DNA from: Tardiphaga robiniae
Lineage (GTDB): Bacteria > Pseudomonadota > Alphaproteobacteria > Rhizobiales > Xanthobacteraceae
NCBI RefSeq assembly: GCF_013359755.1
Contig: NZ_JABMCJ010000077.1
Span: 226,354-290,353 of the forward strand
Length of the DNA stretch: 64,000 nt
Direction: 5' to 3'
The position numbers were made by a program, and so were the translations under genes. The notes under the pieces are model-generated. The model did not search any database, was not told the origin of the DNA, and worked only from the letters and a program-made list of their open reading frames with translations. This document shows positions 7,500 through 16,898 of this stretch, one piece after another; the first letter of the stretch is position 1, and each line of letters starts with the position of its first letter.

Positions 7500-8281
7500 G
7501 TAACGGTCCCATAGTCACGGGTTTCGGTTGGGGCATCGGCGACGAAGCCATAGTCGGTCACGGCAAGTGCTGCGAGAACGAGCGCGGCCGCCGCCTGAGA
7601 TTTACGCGACCAGTGATAGGAGGAATATTCAGCGCCCTGCACAGGCGTGTTCTCGGCGGTGTCCGACCATGCCTGCGCCTTGTCACGCGCCGCTTCCGCG
7701 CCGGTTTTGTATCCGAGCGCTTCCATGGCCGATGCAGCCGCTGCAGCTGCGGATGCCGCGCACTGAATTACGTAGTTCTGCAGATTGAGAATGCCGGTGA
7801 CGGTCAGCACATAGAACTTGGTTGCCAGATCGCTATCATCGATCGGATCGGCCGCCTTGATCCGCCGCGGGCGGAAATCGACCACGTCGTCGGACGTGAA
7901 GAAGGGACCGACAGAGCGGACTACCCTGGACTTCAACTCGCCGAGCAGCCGGAATGCGCGATCGAACAGAACGCCGTGTACAGTCGCATTGTAGCGATGC
8001 AGGTTCTCGAAATTGGTGCCCTGGACGGCGTCCGTATTGCGCTCGAACGTCATCGTCTTCGGTGCAACCGGCAAAGCGATCGGGGTTACCGAGACGTTCA
8101 GTGCGCTGTCGAGCGAGACGTTGAAGTGCACGCCGCGCGTCAGAGGGACCGGCAAGCCGTCGGCGTCGAGATAGCTGACCTCGACGTCGTCGATGTGCTC
8201 GGCCGTAAAGCCCGGGGTAAAGGCCGTCTCGCCCCCGGACCAGAGCAGTTCGGCATATGCGGCTTCGGTTGGCACAGTCAT
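7496..8281 (-). CDS. Tail fibre adaptor with T7 gp17-like N-terminal domain
   Basis: A 261-residue protein. The first 150 residues match the T7 gp17-type virion attachment domain: an N-terminal beta-rich part (FTPGFTAEHIDDVEVSYLD, FERNTD) then VQGTNFE-NLHRYNATVHGVLFDRAFRLLGELKSR. The rest is an Ala-rich helix (about 178-220) containing AEAARDKAQAWSDTAENTPV, which looks like a trimeric coiled coil. It lacks a receptor-binding tip, so it probably links the tail to the fibre encoded by 5688-7499. A late-type promoter ends about seven bases before the ATG, so the transcript may be leaderless. Confidence 0.8.
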   Translation of the reverse strand: MTVPTEAAYAELLWSGGETAFTPGFTAEHIDDVEVSYLDADGLPVPLTRGVHFNVSLDSALNVSVTPIALPVAPKTMTFERNTDAVQGTNFENLHRYNATVHGVLFDRAFRLLGELKSRVVRSVGPFFTSDDVVDFRPRRIKAADPIDDSDLATKFYVLTVTGILNLQNYVIQCAASAAAAAASAMEALGYKTGAEAARDKAQAWSDTAENTPVQGAEYSSYHWSRKSQAAAALVLAALAVTDYGFVADAPTETRDYGTVT

Positions 8282-8287
8282 GACGCC

Positions 8288-8318
8288 AACCTAGCGGCGC
8301 ACGGGCGTCGTCAAGCGT
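8288..8318 (-). promoter_or_regulatory. Candidate late promoter upstream of tail fibre genes
   Basis: Minus strand: ACGCTTGAC (8310-8318), 16-base spacer, TAGGTT (8288-8293). The start codon of the next gene is at 8281, where transcription would be expected to begin. Confidence 0.6.
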
Positions 8319-8336
8319 GGTCAGGACGCGCCGGGC

Positions 8337-10940
8337 CTATCGGCCCGAGAGCACCGCCCCGAAGTCCGGCGCCCGGCGCGCTTCCGTCTGGCCCGGCGGC
8401 AGCCAGTAGGTCTGACCCCAGTCTTTCTTCGCCTGTGCCTCGATCCGGCTGAAGCGCTCGCGCGCGCGCGGATCCGCCATCAGCGCCAGTTGATCCATCA
8501 CGCCGCGCTGGAACGCCAGGCGCGTGAACCATAGCGACGAGCCCGGGATATGCCGGCCGAGGGCATACAAGGCATCGCCTGCGAAGTGCGTCTCGTTGCC
8601 CTTCCCCGCCTGCTGGATGTTCTTGATGACGAAATCGCCAAGGATGCTTTCCGCCGACGCCGCCAATGGCCCGGCCATGGTCGCCGCCCAGCTGTTGCCC
8701 TGCTTGGTCTGATCCAGAAACAGGATGTCGCCGAACACGCCGAAGCCGCCGCCCTGCAGCGTCGCCTTGCCCCAGGCGCGCAGCCCGTTGCCCGTGGTCG
8801 GATCCAGCGACAGCGGATCGCGGCCGCTGGCGATCTCCTTGGTCTGCATCGAGACGACGCCCAGCGCCGTCATGGCGGCGAAGGCGAGCGCAGAATGGCC
8901 GAGCCGGGTGCCGTCCCAACCGCGGGCGGCCGCGCGCGAGAAATGCATCATGACGAAGGTCGCCGGGAACGAGCGATACATCGACACGGCGCGGCGCGTT
9001 TCGCCGCCGAGCGAGCCCGGTTTGCTGTCGCCGATCATCATCGCGCGCGTCACCGGATCGCCTTCGATCACGGCGTAGTCCATTTCGGTGTCGATCATGC
9101 GCTGGAATTTATCGGCCGCAGCAATATGCGCCTGCGTGCCCCCTTCGCGGATATCAACCGGCCGCAACAGGACGGCATCGGGACGAGGTGCATGCGGCTC
9201 TGTGCTGCGGATCAGGTTCCAGTCAGCATCGGCTATGCCGTAGCGCGACAGTGCGCCGCGGAATTCATCGGACAGGCCGGCGAAGTCGGTACCGCGCTCG
9301 CGCGCCACATGCGCCATCATCTCCAGCCCGAAGGCGCCGCGCAGCATCGCGGTCCATTTGCGCAGGCCCGATGCACGGATGTTGGCACTGGAGAGTTTCT
9401 GCGCCAGCCCCGTGCGGATCTCTTCGCCCATGATGCGATCGCTCTGCCCGGCAGCATGCGCCAGGCTGTCGAATACCAATCCTTGCTGCGCAATAAAGAC
9501 CTCGCTGCCCTTCTCGGTCATCATCGAGACGGCGCGATTGATCGTGTTCATGACCGGCAGGCCGTTGAAGCGAGCGACCATCGCAAGCGAGCCGGGATCC
9601 GTGAATGACGAAATGATCGCGCTGCCGAGCTGGGTGGCGGACAACCAGTGCCGGGCATCGGCCATCGCGGTCGCGAACGTCGTGTTGACCGGCGTCTGAT
9701 TGGTGCCGGTCACCTCGGCATAGAGATCATCGAACAGGCGCTTTTCGAGCTTCACCCGGCTTTCAATGCCGCGATTAGCCTTGACGGTCGCCGCGATCTC
9801 TTTCGCCGTCGCTTTGTCGCCGGCCTTGACCGACAGACGCGCGGCCTCGCGATCAAGAAGGTTGTGGATAAACTGCTTCGTTGCGTCCGGGTTCGGGCCA
9901 AGCACCCGCAGCGCCGCGATGTCATCGGCCATGCCCTTGATGTGTCCGGTCATGGTATCGAACACGCTCTGGTGCGTGCCGACGGCCTCCGCCACGGCCA
10001 GCCAGCTTTCGGCATCCTTCCATGCAAAGAAGCGTGCCATGTCGCGCTGATTGGCCAGCATCGGCCGACCCGACCGCGCGGCCGTCACCGCGCCCTGCGG
10101 TCCGTCGATGATATCGGCCGTAACGCTGTCGAGAAGCTGGGCAAACCGCGCATCGCCCATCGGCTCGCCAGTTGCCCAGTCCAGCATGTCGCGACGGTCG
10201 ATATTGTCCCGCACCAATTGCTTGAAGCGATCGGCGCCGAGCGCGCGCGCCTTGTTGGCGTCGATCGACGGGTTCGGCAGCCGCCACGTCTCCCGTTCAC
10301 CCAACGCGCCGCCGGCGGCGCTATACTGATCCGCAAGGCTCTTGGCGACGTCGCCCCATGCCTTTGCCGCTGTCGCCGCTTCGCCCTCGGCACCTTCGCC
10401 ATAGAGCGCGCGCAGCACGTCCAGCTCGCGCGTCGCCTCCGGCGCGAAGCCAAGTTTCTTCGGCCGCAGATATTCCATCGCATCGGCGAAGGCCGCATGC
10501 GCGACGCCGCGGATGTTGCGCGCAAGATAATGGACGTTGTTCCAGCCGGAGATCTCGAACGGGTCGCGGGCCAGCAGCGAGCGCACGGCAAAGCCGAGTG
10601 TGGTCTGATCCTTGCCGAGCGTCGGCGGCGCCTTGTTGCCGAAACCGAGATCGCCAGGCGTGGCGCGCAATTCAACCACCTTCGCCTCATAGGCGGCCGC
10701 GGCGCGCATGACGCTGGATTGCGCAACGATGCTGCCGCGCGTGAGATCCGCCTTGCGGGCAGCTTCTGCCGTTGCGATCTCCGCGGCATCGAGCGCCGCC
10801 TGCCGGGCACCTGCGGCGTCGCCGAGCGTCGCCTGATGCTCCGCTTCGAAGGCGTTCATCATGTCGAGGATCTGGCGGCCGGATCGCGACGATACCTTGC
10901 CGGCGGAGATCTTGCGCACGAAACATTTGCGAGCGGTCAA
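8337..10940 (-). CDS. Large internal virion / ejection protein (unidentified family)
   Basis: An 867-residue, mostly alpha-helical protein. The start is probably the TTG at 10940 that overlaps the previous stop (TTGA). No enzyme motif is visible. The C-terminal third (about 590-800) contains several Ala/Gly/Phe-rich, moderately hydrophobic segments (for example near HSALAFAAMTALGVV) that could form membrane-inserting helices. Its place between the ART-bearing protein and the tail fibres, in a block starting with a gp14-like gene and an SLT-bearing gene, suggests it is ejected with the DNA like T7 gp16. That role is inferred from position and size. Confidence 0.7.
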   Translation of the reverse strand: MTARKCFVRKISAGKVSSRSGRQILDMMNAFEAEHQATLGDAAGARQAALDAAEIATAEAARKADLTRGSIVAQSSVMRAAAAYEAKVVELRATPGDLGFGNKAPPTLGKDQTTLGFAVRSLLARDPFEISGWNNVHYLARNIRGVAHAAFADAMEYLRPKKLGFAPEATRELDVLRALYGEGAEGEAATAAKAWGDVAKSLADQYSAAGGALGERETWRLPNPSIDANKARALGADRFKQLVRDNIDRRDMLDWATGEPMGDARFAQLLDSVTADIIDGPQGAVTAARSGRPMLANQRDMARFFAWKDAESWLAVAEAVGTHQSVFDTMTGHIKGMADDIAALRVLGPNPDATKQFIHNLLDREAARLSVKAGDKATAKEIAATVKANRGIESRVKLEKRLFDDLYAEVTGTNQTPVNTTFATAMADARHWLSATQLGSAIISSFTDPGSLAMVARFNGLPVMNTINRAVSMMTEKGSEVFIAQQGLVFDSLAHAAGQSDRIMGEEIRTGLAQKLSSANIRASGLRKWTAMLRGAFGLEMMAHVARERGTDFAGLSDEFRGALSRYGIADADWNLIRSTEPHAPRPDAVLLRPVDIREGGTQAHIAAADKFQRMIDTEMDYAVIEGDPVTRAMMIGDSKPGSLGGETRRAVSMYRSFPATFVMMHFSRAAARGWDGTRLGHSALAFAAMTALGVVSMQTKEIASGRDPLSLDPTTGNGLRAWGKATLQGGGFGVFGDILFLDQTKQGNSWAATMAGPLAASAESILGDFVIKNIQQAGKGNETHFAGDALYALGRHIPGSSLWFTRLAFQRGVMDQLALMADPRARERFSRIEAQAKKDWGQTYWLPPGQTEARRAPDFGAVLSGR

Positions 10941-13468
10941 AACGGTGCCTCCTCTGCAGCGCCGACGATGCAGGCGTTGAGTTCATCGGCGGCGCGCGCG
11001 TCTTCCTCGACCTCGCGAAGCGCGTCGCTGGCTTTCAGCGTGCGCATGGTGCCGTCCGGATTGATGAGAGTAATTTCGAGATCGCCGCCGGCATCTTCGA
11101 GCGCGCGGGCGGCATCGGCCGCAAGGGCCGGGTCGCCTAGCTGGCGCGGCGTTCCAGCGCCATCGCCAGCGTCTCGTGACGCTGCGCCATCTTTTCCGCT
11201 GTCGCCTTGTCCGGCGCGTTCGGCTTGCCGGCGTTGCTGCGGATCAGGCGTGCCATCGCGCGATGCTGTGCCGAGTTCATCAGCGTCCCAGCCTGCGATT
11301 TTTCCGAGTTCGGCATCTGCTTGTCTGGCCGCAGCCAGTCCCTCGTAGCGTTCCGCGTCCTCCATGATAGCACGTTCATAGGCGGACAACAGATCGGTTT
11401 CTTTTTCCTGGCGGACGATTTGTACCACCCGATCGGCAATGGCCTGGTCGATGCGGGTGTCGCCGGCGCCGGTGTCGTATAGTTCCTTTTCCAGCGCGCC
11501 GACGATGGCATGCGCTTCCTGCCCGTCGTCGATGGCGGCTTCCCGGGCCTGGCCGGGCTTGTAGAGCTTTTGCCCGCGGTTCTCAGCGTCGAGCCGATCC
11601 AGCAGATCGTTCGGCGTCAGGCCGAGATCGCGGCGCCCGGCGAGCCCAAGCGTGCCGTTGTCCGGTCCGTCCATGTCGCGCGGATCGACCAGATAGCCCG
11701 CATCTTTTGCCGCGCGCAGCGCGTCATCGAGCGACTTTCCACCCTTGCGGATCAGCGGGCCGAAGCCCGGCACGAATGGCCCGCGCGCGGTGCCGTAGAT
11801 CGCTGCCAGTTCGGGATCAGGCTTCAAGCCGCCCTGGCTGACGATGAACTCATTGAGCGAGAAGGTTTCGGGGTCCGCTGCGGCGCGACCGCGGGGAGCT
11901 TTTGATTTTAGCTCGGTCACCCGACCATCGGCATCCGGAATAAACCTATATGTCTTGATGACATATTCGGCGGGATTACCTGCAAACGTCCAAGGCTCAG
12001 TCCGCGTCCGCACCAGTTTGAATTCGCCCGGAGGCAGCATCCGCTCCAGCTCACCAGCGTTCGCTCCAGCGTGCGGGCCAGCATCAAATACTTTTGTGTT
12101 CGCGGGAACGATGATTTCACTCAATGGCAAGCGTGGCGGACCGCCTCCGTCCTGGGGCATCCTTTCTAGCTCGACGTCATTTCGCGATGTTGCAAATGAC
12201 TGTGCCCCGAGCCGATCTGAAACGGAGGTCGCCTGTAGCTTTCTTTGCAGATCCGGTGCCCCGGGCCACTCACCACGATAGAATGTGGTTTCGGCCTGCA
12301 GCGGCTGACCGAAGCGATACACCGCTTCTGGCAGCAGCGAGAGGTTAGCGCCGGCGTCGGCACCTGACGCCCATTTACTGACCTCGGCCAGCACGTCGGC
12401 GTCGGAAGGGCCGGCCATCTTGCTAGGTGATCCGGCCAATTCGATCCGGTCTGCCGCGTCGTCCACCTTGACCGCGTGATCGAGCCGACCCTCCGCCGTA
12501 TCGACCGGCGACATGACGTCGACGACGTGGTCGCGCTCGGCAAGATCTCCGGCGGCGTGGAAATCGTCCGGCGCAAACTGCTCGACCGACCGCTGCGGCG
12601 TCAATGCACCGGCCGGAGCCGGATCAGGAGATGCCGCGGGCGCCGTGCCGGACTCACCGATGCGTGTTTCGGCCGCCGGGGGCACGATGACGCCCTCGGC
12701 CGGCGCGGATGGTTGTACGGCCTCCGCAGGCCGTTCCCCGCGCAAGGCGCGAAGCCCGCGGCCGGCGACATGGAATAGGCCCGACAAAGCGGCGCCGCCG
12801 ACGCCGGCTTCGAAGATATTGCCCGCGGCCCGGCCGAAACCGCTGTCGACGCCCAATCGCTCGCGCTGCGGCTCGATGACGGGCTCGACGATCGCCTGTG
12901 CGGCAGCATTGGCGCCGGCCTCGCGGCCGATGGTGGCGAGCAGCGAGGCACCGCGCGCGGCACCGAGCGGTGCGGTCGCGACCATGGCGGCGACGTTGAC
13001 GGGGTCCGCCGCCTGGCGCGCGACGCCGGCGATGAAAGCCGTGGCATGGGCTGACAGACCATAGGTGGCGTTACCGATGTCGTCGGCATCCGCCTCGATC
13101 TTCTGCGCCTTCTTCGCGGCGTTGAGCCGGATGTCCTTCAGCGGCTCGATCGTCTTGCGCTTGTCCTCCGGCAGCGTATCGGCGAGTGAGCCGAGCAGCC
13201 GGATATCCTCGGCCTGGGTGACACCGGCGCCAAGCTTGACGCCCATCTGTGCGGCATAGTCCGCGATCGGGCGGCCCGATGCGGTTTCGATGGCGGTGAC
13301 GAGATCCGCGCGCGCGTCGCCGAACGGCTGACCGACGCCGGCGATAGTATCGAGCGAAGTCCGCTTCCACTCGCTGTCCCACACCTGGCCGAGCGTCGCC
13401 GGCTGCTGACCACCAGGCGAGCGCGACAATTCGGCGAGATAGCTGGATGCGTCGTTTTCCCAACTCAT
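10937..13468 (-). CDS. Large putative ejection protein with ADP-ribosyltransferase-like domain
   Basis: An 843-residue protein. Residues 1-245 are helical and include an amphipathic/hydrophobic stretch (about 139-190 and 215-235). A disordered Pro/Ala linker follows. Residues about 385-515 carry an R-S-E-type ADP-ribosyltransferase signature: TTFYRG (R398), SFATS (S424-S428), and GELERMLPPGEF with the E473-x-E475 pair. Residues about 533-640 contain a second module (SLNEFIVSQGGLKPDPEL, KGGKSLDDALRAAKDAGYL) that I have seen in other large phage polyvalent proteins. The tail is acidic and charged. Position among internal virion proteins suggests it enters the host cell with the DNA, as T4 Alt does. 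Activity is unproven. Confidence 0.7.
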   Translation of the reverse strand: MSWENDASSYLAELSRSPGGQQPATLGQVWDSEWKRTSLDTIAGVGQPFGDARADLVTAIETASGRPIADYAAQMGVKLGAGVTQAEDIRLLGSLADTLPEDKRKTIEPLKDIRLNAAKKAQKIEADADDIGNATYGLSAHATAFIAGVARQAADPVNVAAMVATAPLGAARGASLLATIGREAGANAAAQAIVEPVIEPQRERLGVDSGFGRAAGNIFEAGVGGAALSGLFHVAGRGLRALRGERPAEAVQPSAPAEGVIVPPAAETRIGESGTAPAASPDPAPAGALTPQRSVEQFAPDDFHAAGDLAERDHVVDVMSPVDTAEGRLDHAVKVDDAADRIELAGSPSKMAGPSDADVLAEVSKWASGADAGANLSLLPEAVYRFGQPLQAETTFYRGEWPGAPDLQRKLQATSVSDRLGAQSFATSRNDVELERMPQDGGGPPRLPLSEIIVPANTKVFDAGPHAGANAGELERMLPPGEFKLVRTRTEPWTFAGNPAEYVIKTYRFIPDADGRVTELKSKAPRGRAAADPETFSLNEFIVSQGGLKPDPELAAIYGTARGPFVPGFGPLIRKGGKSLDDALRAAKDAGYLVDPRDMDGPDNGTLGLAGRRDLGLTPNDLLDRLDAENRGQKLYKPGQAREAAIDDGQEAHAIVGALEKELYDTGAGDTRIDQAIADRVVQIVRQEKETDLLSAYERAIMEDAERYEGLAAARQADAELGKIAGWDADELGTASRDGTPDPQQRRQAERAGQGDSGKDGAASRDAGDGAGTPRQLGDPALAADAARALEDAGGDLEITLINPDGTMRTLKASDALREVEEDARAADELNACIVGAAEEAPF

Positions 13469-16215
13469 GGCGCTACACCGTCAGTGTCGAGCCGGGTCTG
13501 CTGGATCCGGTCATTGATCTCGGCGCGGGTGGCGGCGCGTCCTCGCTGATAGGCAGATAGCTGCCCGGGCGCCGTGTTCTTCAGCATCGACATGTCGATC
13601 ACCAGCGGGCGATTTGGCACGTTCGGATCCGGCGCCTGCCAGACCGGCACTTCCTTGCCGCCGGCGCCTTGCGGCAGCACCACGACATAGCGCGAACCGC
13701 CGGGCTCCAGCTGCTTCAGCACCGCGCGCGACGACAGGAACGATCCGCTGTAAGGCTTGCCGCTCCGATCGTAGGCGCCGCCGAACTGATCTAACGACGT
13801 GTCAGTGAGCGCATCGAGCGCGCCGGTGAACTGCCCAGCGGTCATGCCGGGAGGTGCCGCGGTCTTGACGCCGTTGCGCTTGACGATCGGCCCGGCCACG
13901 TCCTCGATGGCCTTCTCGATCGCGCCGCTGTCGGTCGCGTCATAAAGCGCACTGCCACGGCGGGCGACGTAGAGCGAGAGCGCCGCGTCGATCACCGAGC
14001 CCTGCTGATCCGGCGACACATAGATCTGTCCGCCGAGCTTGTTTGACAGCGCGGTGCGGACGTCGCCCGTCTTGTTCTTGACGCCCTCGGTCTGCGCCAG
14101 CTGCTGGCCGCGGAAGATCTCGCGCGCCAGCTCCGGCCGGGTGCGGGCAATCTGGCCGACAAACTGCGTACCGCCATCGGTGCCGGCGATCTGCTTCAGT
14201 GTGTCGCGATAGACGTTCTCCGGCAACGACACCGCAAGCGACTGCACGATGCGGAATTTGTCGTCGGCGCCGGCGCTGTCGTACCGTTCCTTGAGTGCGG
14301 TCGCCTCCTCCGGCTTCAGCGCCGCGGCCGAGCCGAGATAGATCTTCGCCGACGTCGCCGCCTGCTGCCCGCGCACTGCCAGCGTCTCGCGGAATTGCGG
14401 GCTGTCCGGATTGGCCGTCGGGTCGATCGCAACCGGCTGATAATAGCCGCCGCGCTCACCCAGCGAGATCGGATCGGTGTCGCGGCGTTTTGCGACTTCA
14501 TCGCGAACCGCCTTGAACGCCTTGAGCTGCTGCGTCATCGCCGTCGTCACGTTCGGCGACGACGCGACCGCGCTCTCCAGCTGCGACACCATGCCATCGA
14601 GCATCGCCGGCGCCGTCTTCCAGGCCTGCTGAATATAGGGATGCATCTGCAGCGCCTGGTCGAGCGCGCGGATGTTCTCGGCCGCGGCGCGGTCGCCCTT
14701 GTCGGCACTGGCCTGCTGGACCGCACGCCAGCCGGCAATGCGCGCAGGATCGGCATTAAGCCCTTGCTGCAGGATGTTCGGCAGCTCATCGGTCGCCGCG
14801 ATCGACGACGCCTGTACTGCCAAATTGCGCGCTTCCTGCGCCTGCTGCTGCGTGATGACGGCGCCGATGCCGTTGACGGCGCGGCCGAGCGACGCCGGCG
14901 ACGAAAACGCCACATCCATCGGCGCGCCGGAATTCTTGTAAAGATTGTTGACGTAGTTCCTTGTTTCCTTGAAATCGATGACGCTGGCGAGTTGCGCGGG
15001 CGTGAAGGTCACACCGAACTGCGCTTCCGCCGCCGCCTTCCAGCGGTCGGCATTTGCGGGCCCGGCGTTGTAGGCGGCCGCGGCAAGGCCGATATTGCCT
15101 TCATAGCGCACGCCCATTTGCCGGAAATAGGTTCGGCCGAGTTGCAGATTGAGGCCGGGATCGGACTTCAAGCGTGCTTCGAGATCGGCATCGGACAATG
15201 CGGCAATCTCGGTCTTGCCGAGCGACCTCGCTACATCGCGCGCTGTGCCGGGCAGGATCTGCGCCAAACCAATCGCGCCCTTGCTGGACACCAGATCCGG
15301 CTGCCCTGTGTCGTTCTCCAGCTTGCGGATCCCGGTGTCGAAGATCTTATCGAGCTGATCAGGTGTCGACACCCGGCCGACAGCCAGCGCGGTCCCGACC
15401 GGATCGAAGGACGCGCGCGGCACCCATGTGGTCAGTTGATTGTCATCCGCGCGGCCGATCGCCTGCTGGATGTAGGCCTGGCGCGTGACCGGATCGAGCG
15501 ACGGAAACGCTTTCGGATCGTTCAGCCGCCGCAGCGCCGTGGCCGGGTCCGACTGAACGACCGACATGGCGTCGGCATTGTCGAGCTGCTGCTTGAACTT
15601 CAGACCCCGCGCGGTCGCGGTCTTGGCATCGATCCAGCCCGCACCATAGAGCCGGCTTACTTCTCCGGCATATTCGTCGATCACCGCAACCTTGGCGACG
15701 TCAGATGGTGCGGTCACCGCGCGGCGCAGCGCGTTGCCTTCGAACGTATCCAGCGACGACACGTTAATATCGCGCTGCTTGGTGAACGACGACGCCCGTA
15801 CCGTGCCCGCGCTCTCGATTGATGTCCGCTGCATCTGCAGCGCGGTCCGTGAGCGCAACTGAGGATCGTCGATGCCTTCGAGGCGCAGCGACTTCTGAGC
15901 GTCCAGCTCGCCGCGAAACCGTTCCTCCGACGTCGCATAGTCAGGATCGTTGAGATATTTCTGGGTCAGCTTGTCGTTGTCGTCGAGGAACCCCGACAGC
16001 GCCTCTGTCGCCTTGGTGTGCTGGATGCCTTCGTTCAGCTTCGCGGCTACCGTGGCCAGCTCGTTGCCAAGCGCGCTGGTCGCCGCACCGACGGCCGTCG
16101 ACGCAGGTCCGCCCGACAGGTTCGGGACCGAAATCAGCGGCGTGGCCGTAACGGCCGGGATCGGCCCGTTGCCGGGCGACACGCGCGATTGATAGTCTGG
16201 GAGTTCGCCTGCCAT
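13465..16215 (-). CDS. Internal virion protein with soluble lytic transglycosylase domain (T7 gp16-like)
   Basis: A 916-residue protein. Residues about 285-420 form an SLT (lysozyme-like) domain: probable catalytic E300 in RKLENDTGQPD, then SSKGAIGLAQILPGTA, a long helical stretch and AAYNAGP (380-386). Such domains in podovirus ejection proteins open a local hole in peptidoglycan for DNA entry. The N-terminal 280 residues and the large C-terminus are helical and unassigned. The arrangement (gp14-like, then SLT protein, then other giant proteins) is that of T7 gp14-gp16. ATGA overlap with the next gene supports the 3' end; the start has a clean ATG after a 2-base gap. Confidence 0.85.
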   Translation of the reverse strand: MAGELPDYQSRVSPGNGPIPAVTATPLISVPNLSGGPASTAVGAATSALGNELATVAAKLNEGIQHTKATEALSGFLDDNDKLTQKYLNDPDYATSEERFRGELDAQKSLRLEGIDDPQLRSRTALQMQRTSIESAGTVRASSFTKQRDINVSSLDTFEGNALRRAVTAPSDVAKVAVIDEYAGEVSRLYGAGWIDAKTATARGLKFKQQLDNADAMSVVQSDPATALRRLNDPKAFPSLDPVTRQAYIQQAIGRADDNQLTTWVPRASFDPVGTALAVGRVSTPDQLDKIFDTGIRKLENDTGQPDLVSSKGAIGLAQILPGTARDVARSLGKTEIAALSDADLEARLKSDPGLNLQLGRTYFRQMGVRYEGNIGLAAAAYNAGPANADRWKAAAEAQFGVTFTPAQLASVIDFKETRNYVNNLYKNSGAPMDVAFSSPASLGRAVNGIGAVITQQQAQEARNLAVQASSIAATDELPNILQQGLNADPARIAGWRAVQQASADKGDRAAAENIRALDQALQMHPYIQQAWKTAPAMLDGMVSQLESAVASSPNVTTAMTQQLKAFKAVRDEVAKRRDTDPISLGERGGYYQPVAIDPTANPDSPQFRETLAVRGQQAATSAKIYLGSAAALKPEEATALKERYDSAGADDKFRIVQSLAVSLPENVYRDTLKQIAGTDGGTQFVGQIARTRPELAREIFRGQQLAQTEGVKNKTGDVRTALSNKLGGQIYVSPDQQGSVIDAALSLYVARRGSALYDATDSGAIEKAIEDVAGPIVKRNGVKTAAPPGMTAGQFTGALDALTDTSLDQFGGAYDRSGKPYSGSFLSSRAVLKQLEPGGSRYVVVLPQGAGGKEVPVWQAPDPNVPNRPLVIDMSMLKNTAPGQLSAYQRGRAATRAEINDRIQQTRLDTDGVAP

Positions 16216-16217
16216 GG

Positions 16218-16898
16218 TCAGCCCGCAATGCCTGCAATGGGATCAAATCCCGGAACCGAAATTGACGGCATCGAGAAACCGCCCATGCCCTTGCCCATCG
16301 ACGCCGCACCGGTCAGCAGCGACGACAACGCACCGATGCCGGCCGCGGTGCCGTCGTCATTGGACTTCGTGAACAGCGACCGCGCCTTGAGCTGCGCCGT
16401 CATCTTCTGGCCGAGCGATGAGACCACCTGCCCTTGCGCGCCTGCGGCCTGGCCGAGAATGCCGGCCTTGCGAGAACGAGCATCGGCCGCTTCCACAGCG
16501 GCATTGGCGTCGGTGATATCGAGATCCTGCGCGATACGGCCGGCCGTGATCGCCTGCATCAGCAGCGGCGACCCGAAGGTCGGATCGATATTGCGGCTGG
16601 CGAATTCAGACCGCTGCGCGGCGAGCGTGACGCGGCCCGTCTCGCTGATGCGGCTTTTTTGCAGACGCGCCTTCGCGAACGCGAAATCCTCGCCCATGCC
16701 GGCTATCTCGGCCTGTGTCGTCAGCAGGCGGCCGCTTGTCTGCGCAGTCTCGGCATTGAGGCCATAGAGATCGGCCTGCTGCAGCAGTAACTCGGCATCG
16801 GCCTTGTCTGCCCAGGCCTGCGAAGCGCCAGCGGTCAGCTTGCCGTAGGCCGACATCGCCGTGCCCGCCATCGCCACCCCGATCGTGAACGGGTTCAT
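16218..16898 (-). CDS. Internal virion protein, T7 gp14-like
   Basis: A 226-residue protein beginning MNPFTIGVAMAGTAMSAYG, a short hydrophobic N-terminal helix followed by long Ala/Gln/Leu-rich helices (about 25-150), then a Gly/Ser-rich C-terminus (LTGAASMGKGMGGFSMP). Internal core proteins such as T7 gp14 have this form and insert in the outer membrane during DNA entry. It lies directly after the gp12-like nozzle gene, overlapping it at TGATG-type spacing, and before the SLT-bearing ejection protein, which is the expected order. Confidence 0.75.
   Translation of the reverse strand: MNPFTIGVAMAGTAMSAYGKLTAGASQAWADKADAELLLQQADLYGLNAETAQTSGRLLTTQAEIAGMGEDFAFAKARLQKSRISETGRVTLAAQRSEFASRNIDPTFGSPLLMQAITAGRIAQDLDITDANAAVEAADARSRKAGILGQAAGAQGQVVSSLGQKMTAQLKARSLFTKSNDDGTAAGIGALSSLLTGAASMGKGMGGFSMPSISVPGFDPIAGIAG

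Noticed and set aside
9648..11348. 566-residue plus-strand open frame opposite the ejection protein genes
   Set aside because: Arg/His-rich shadow of the real minus-strand genes; no ribosome binding site and no domain pattern.
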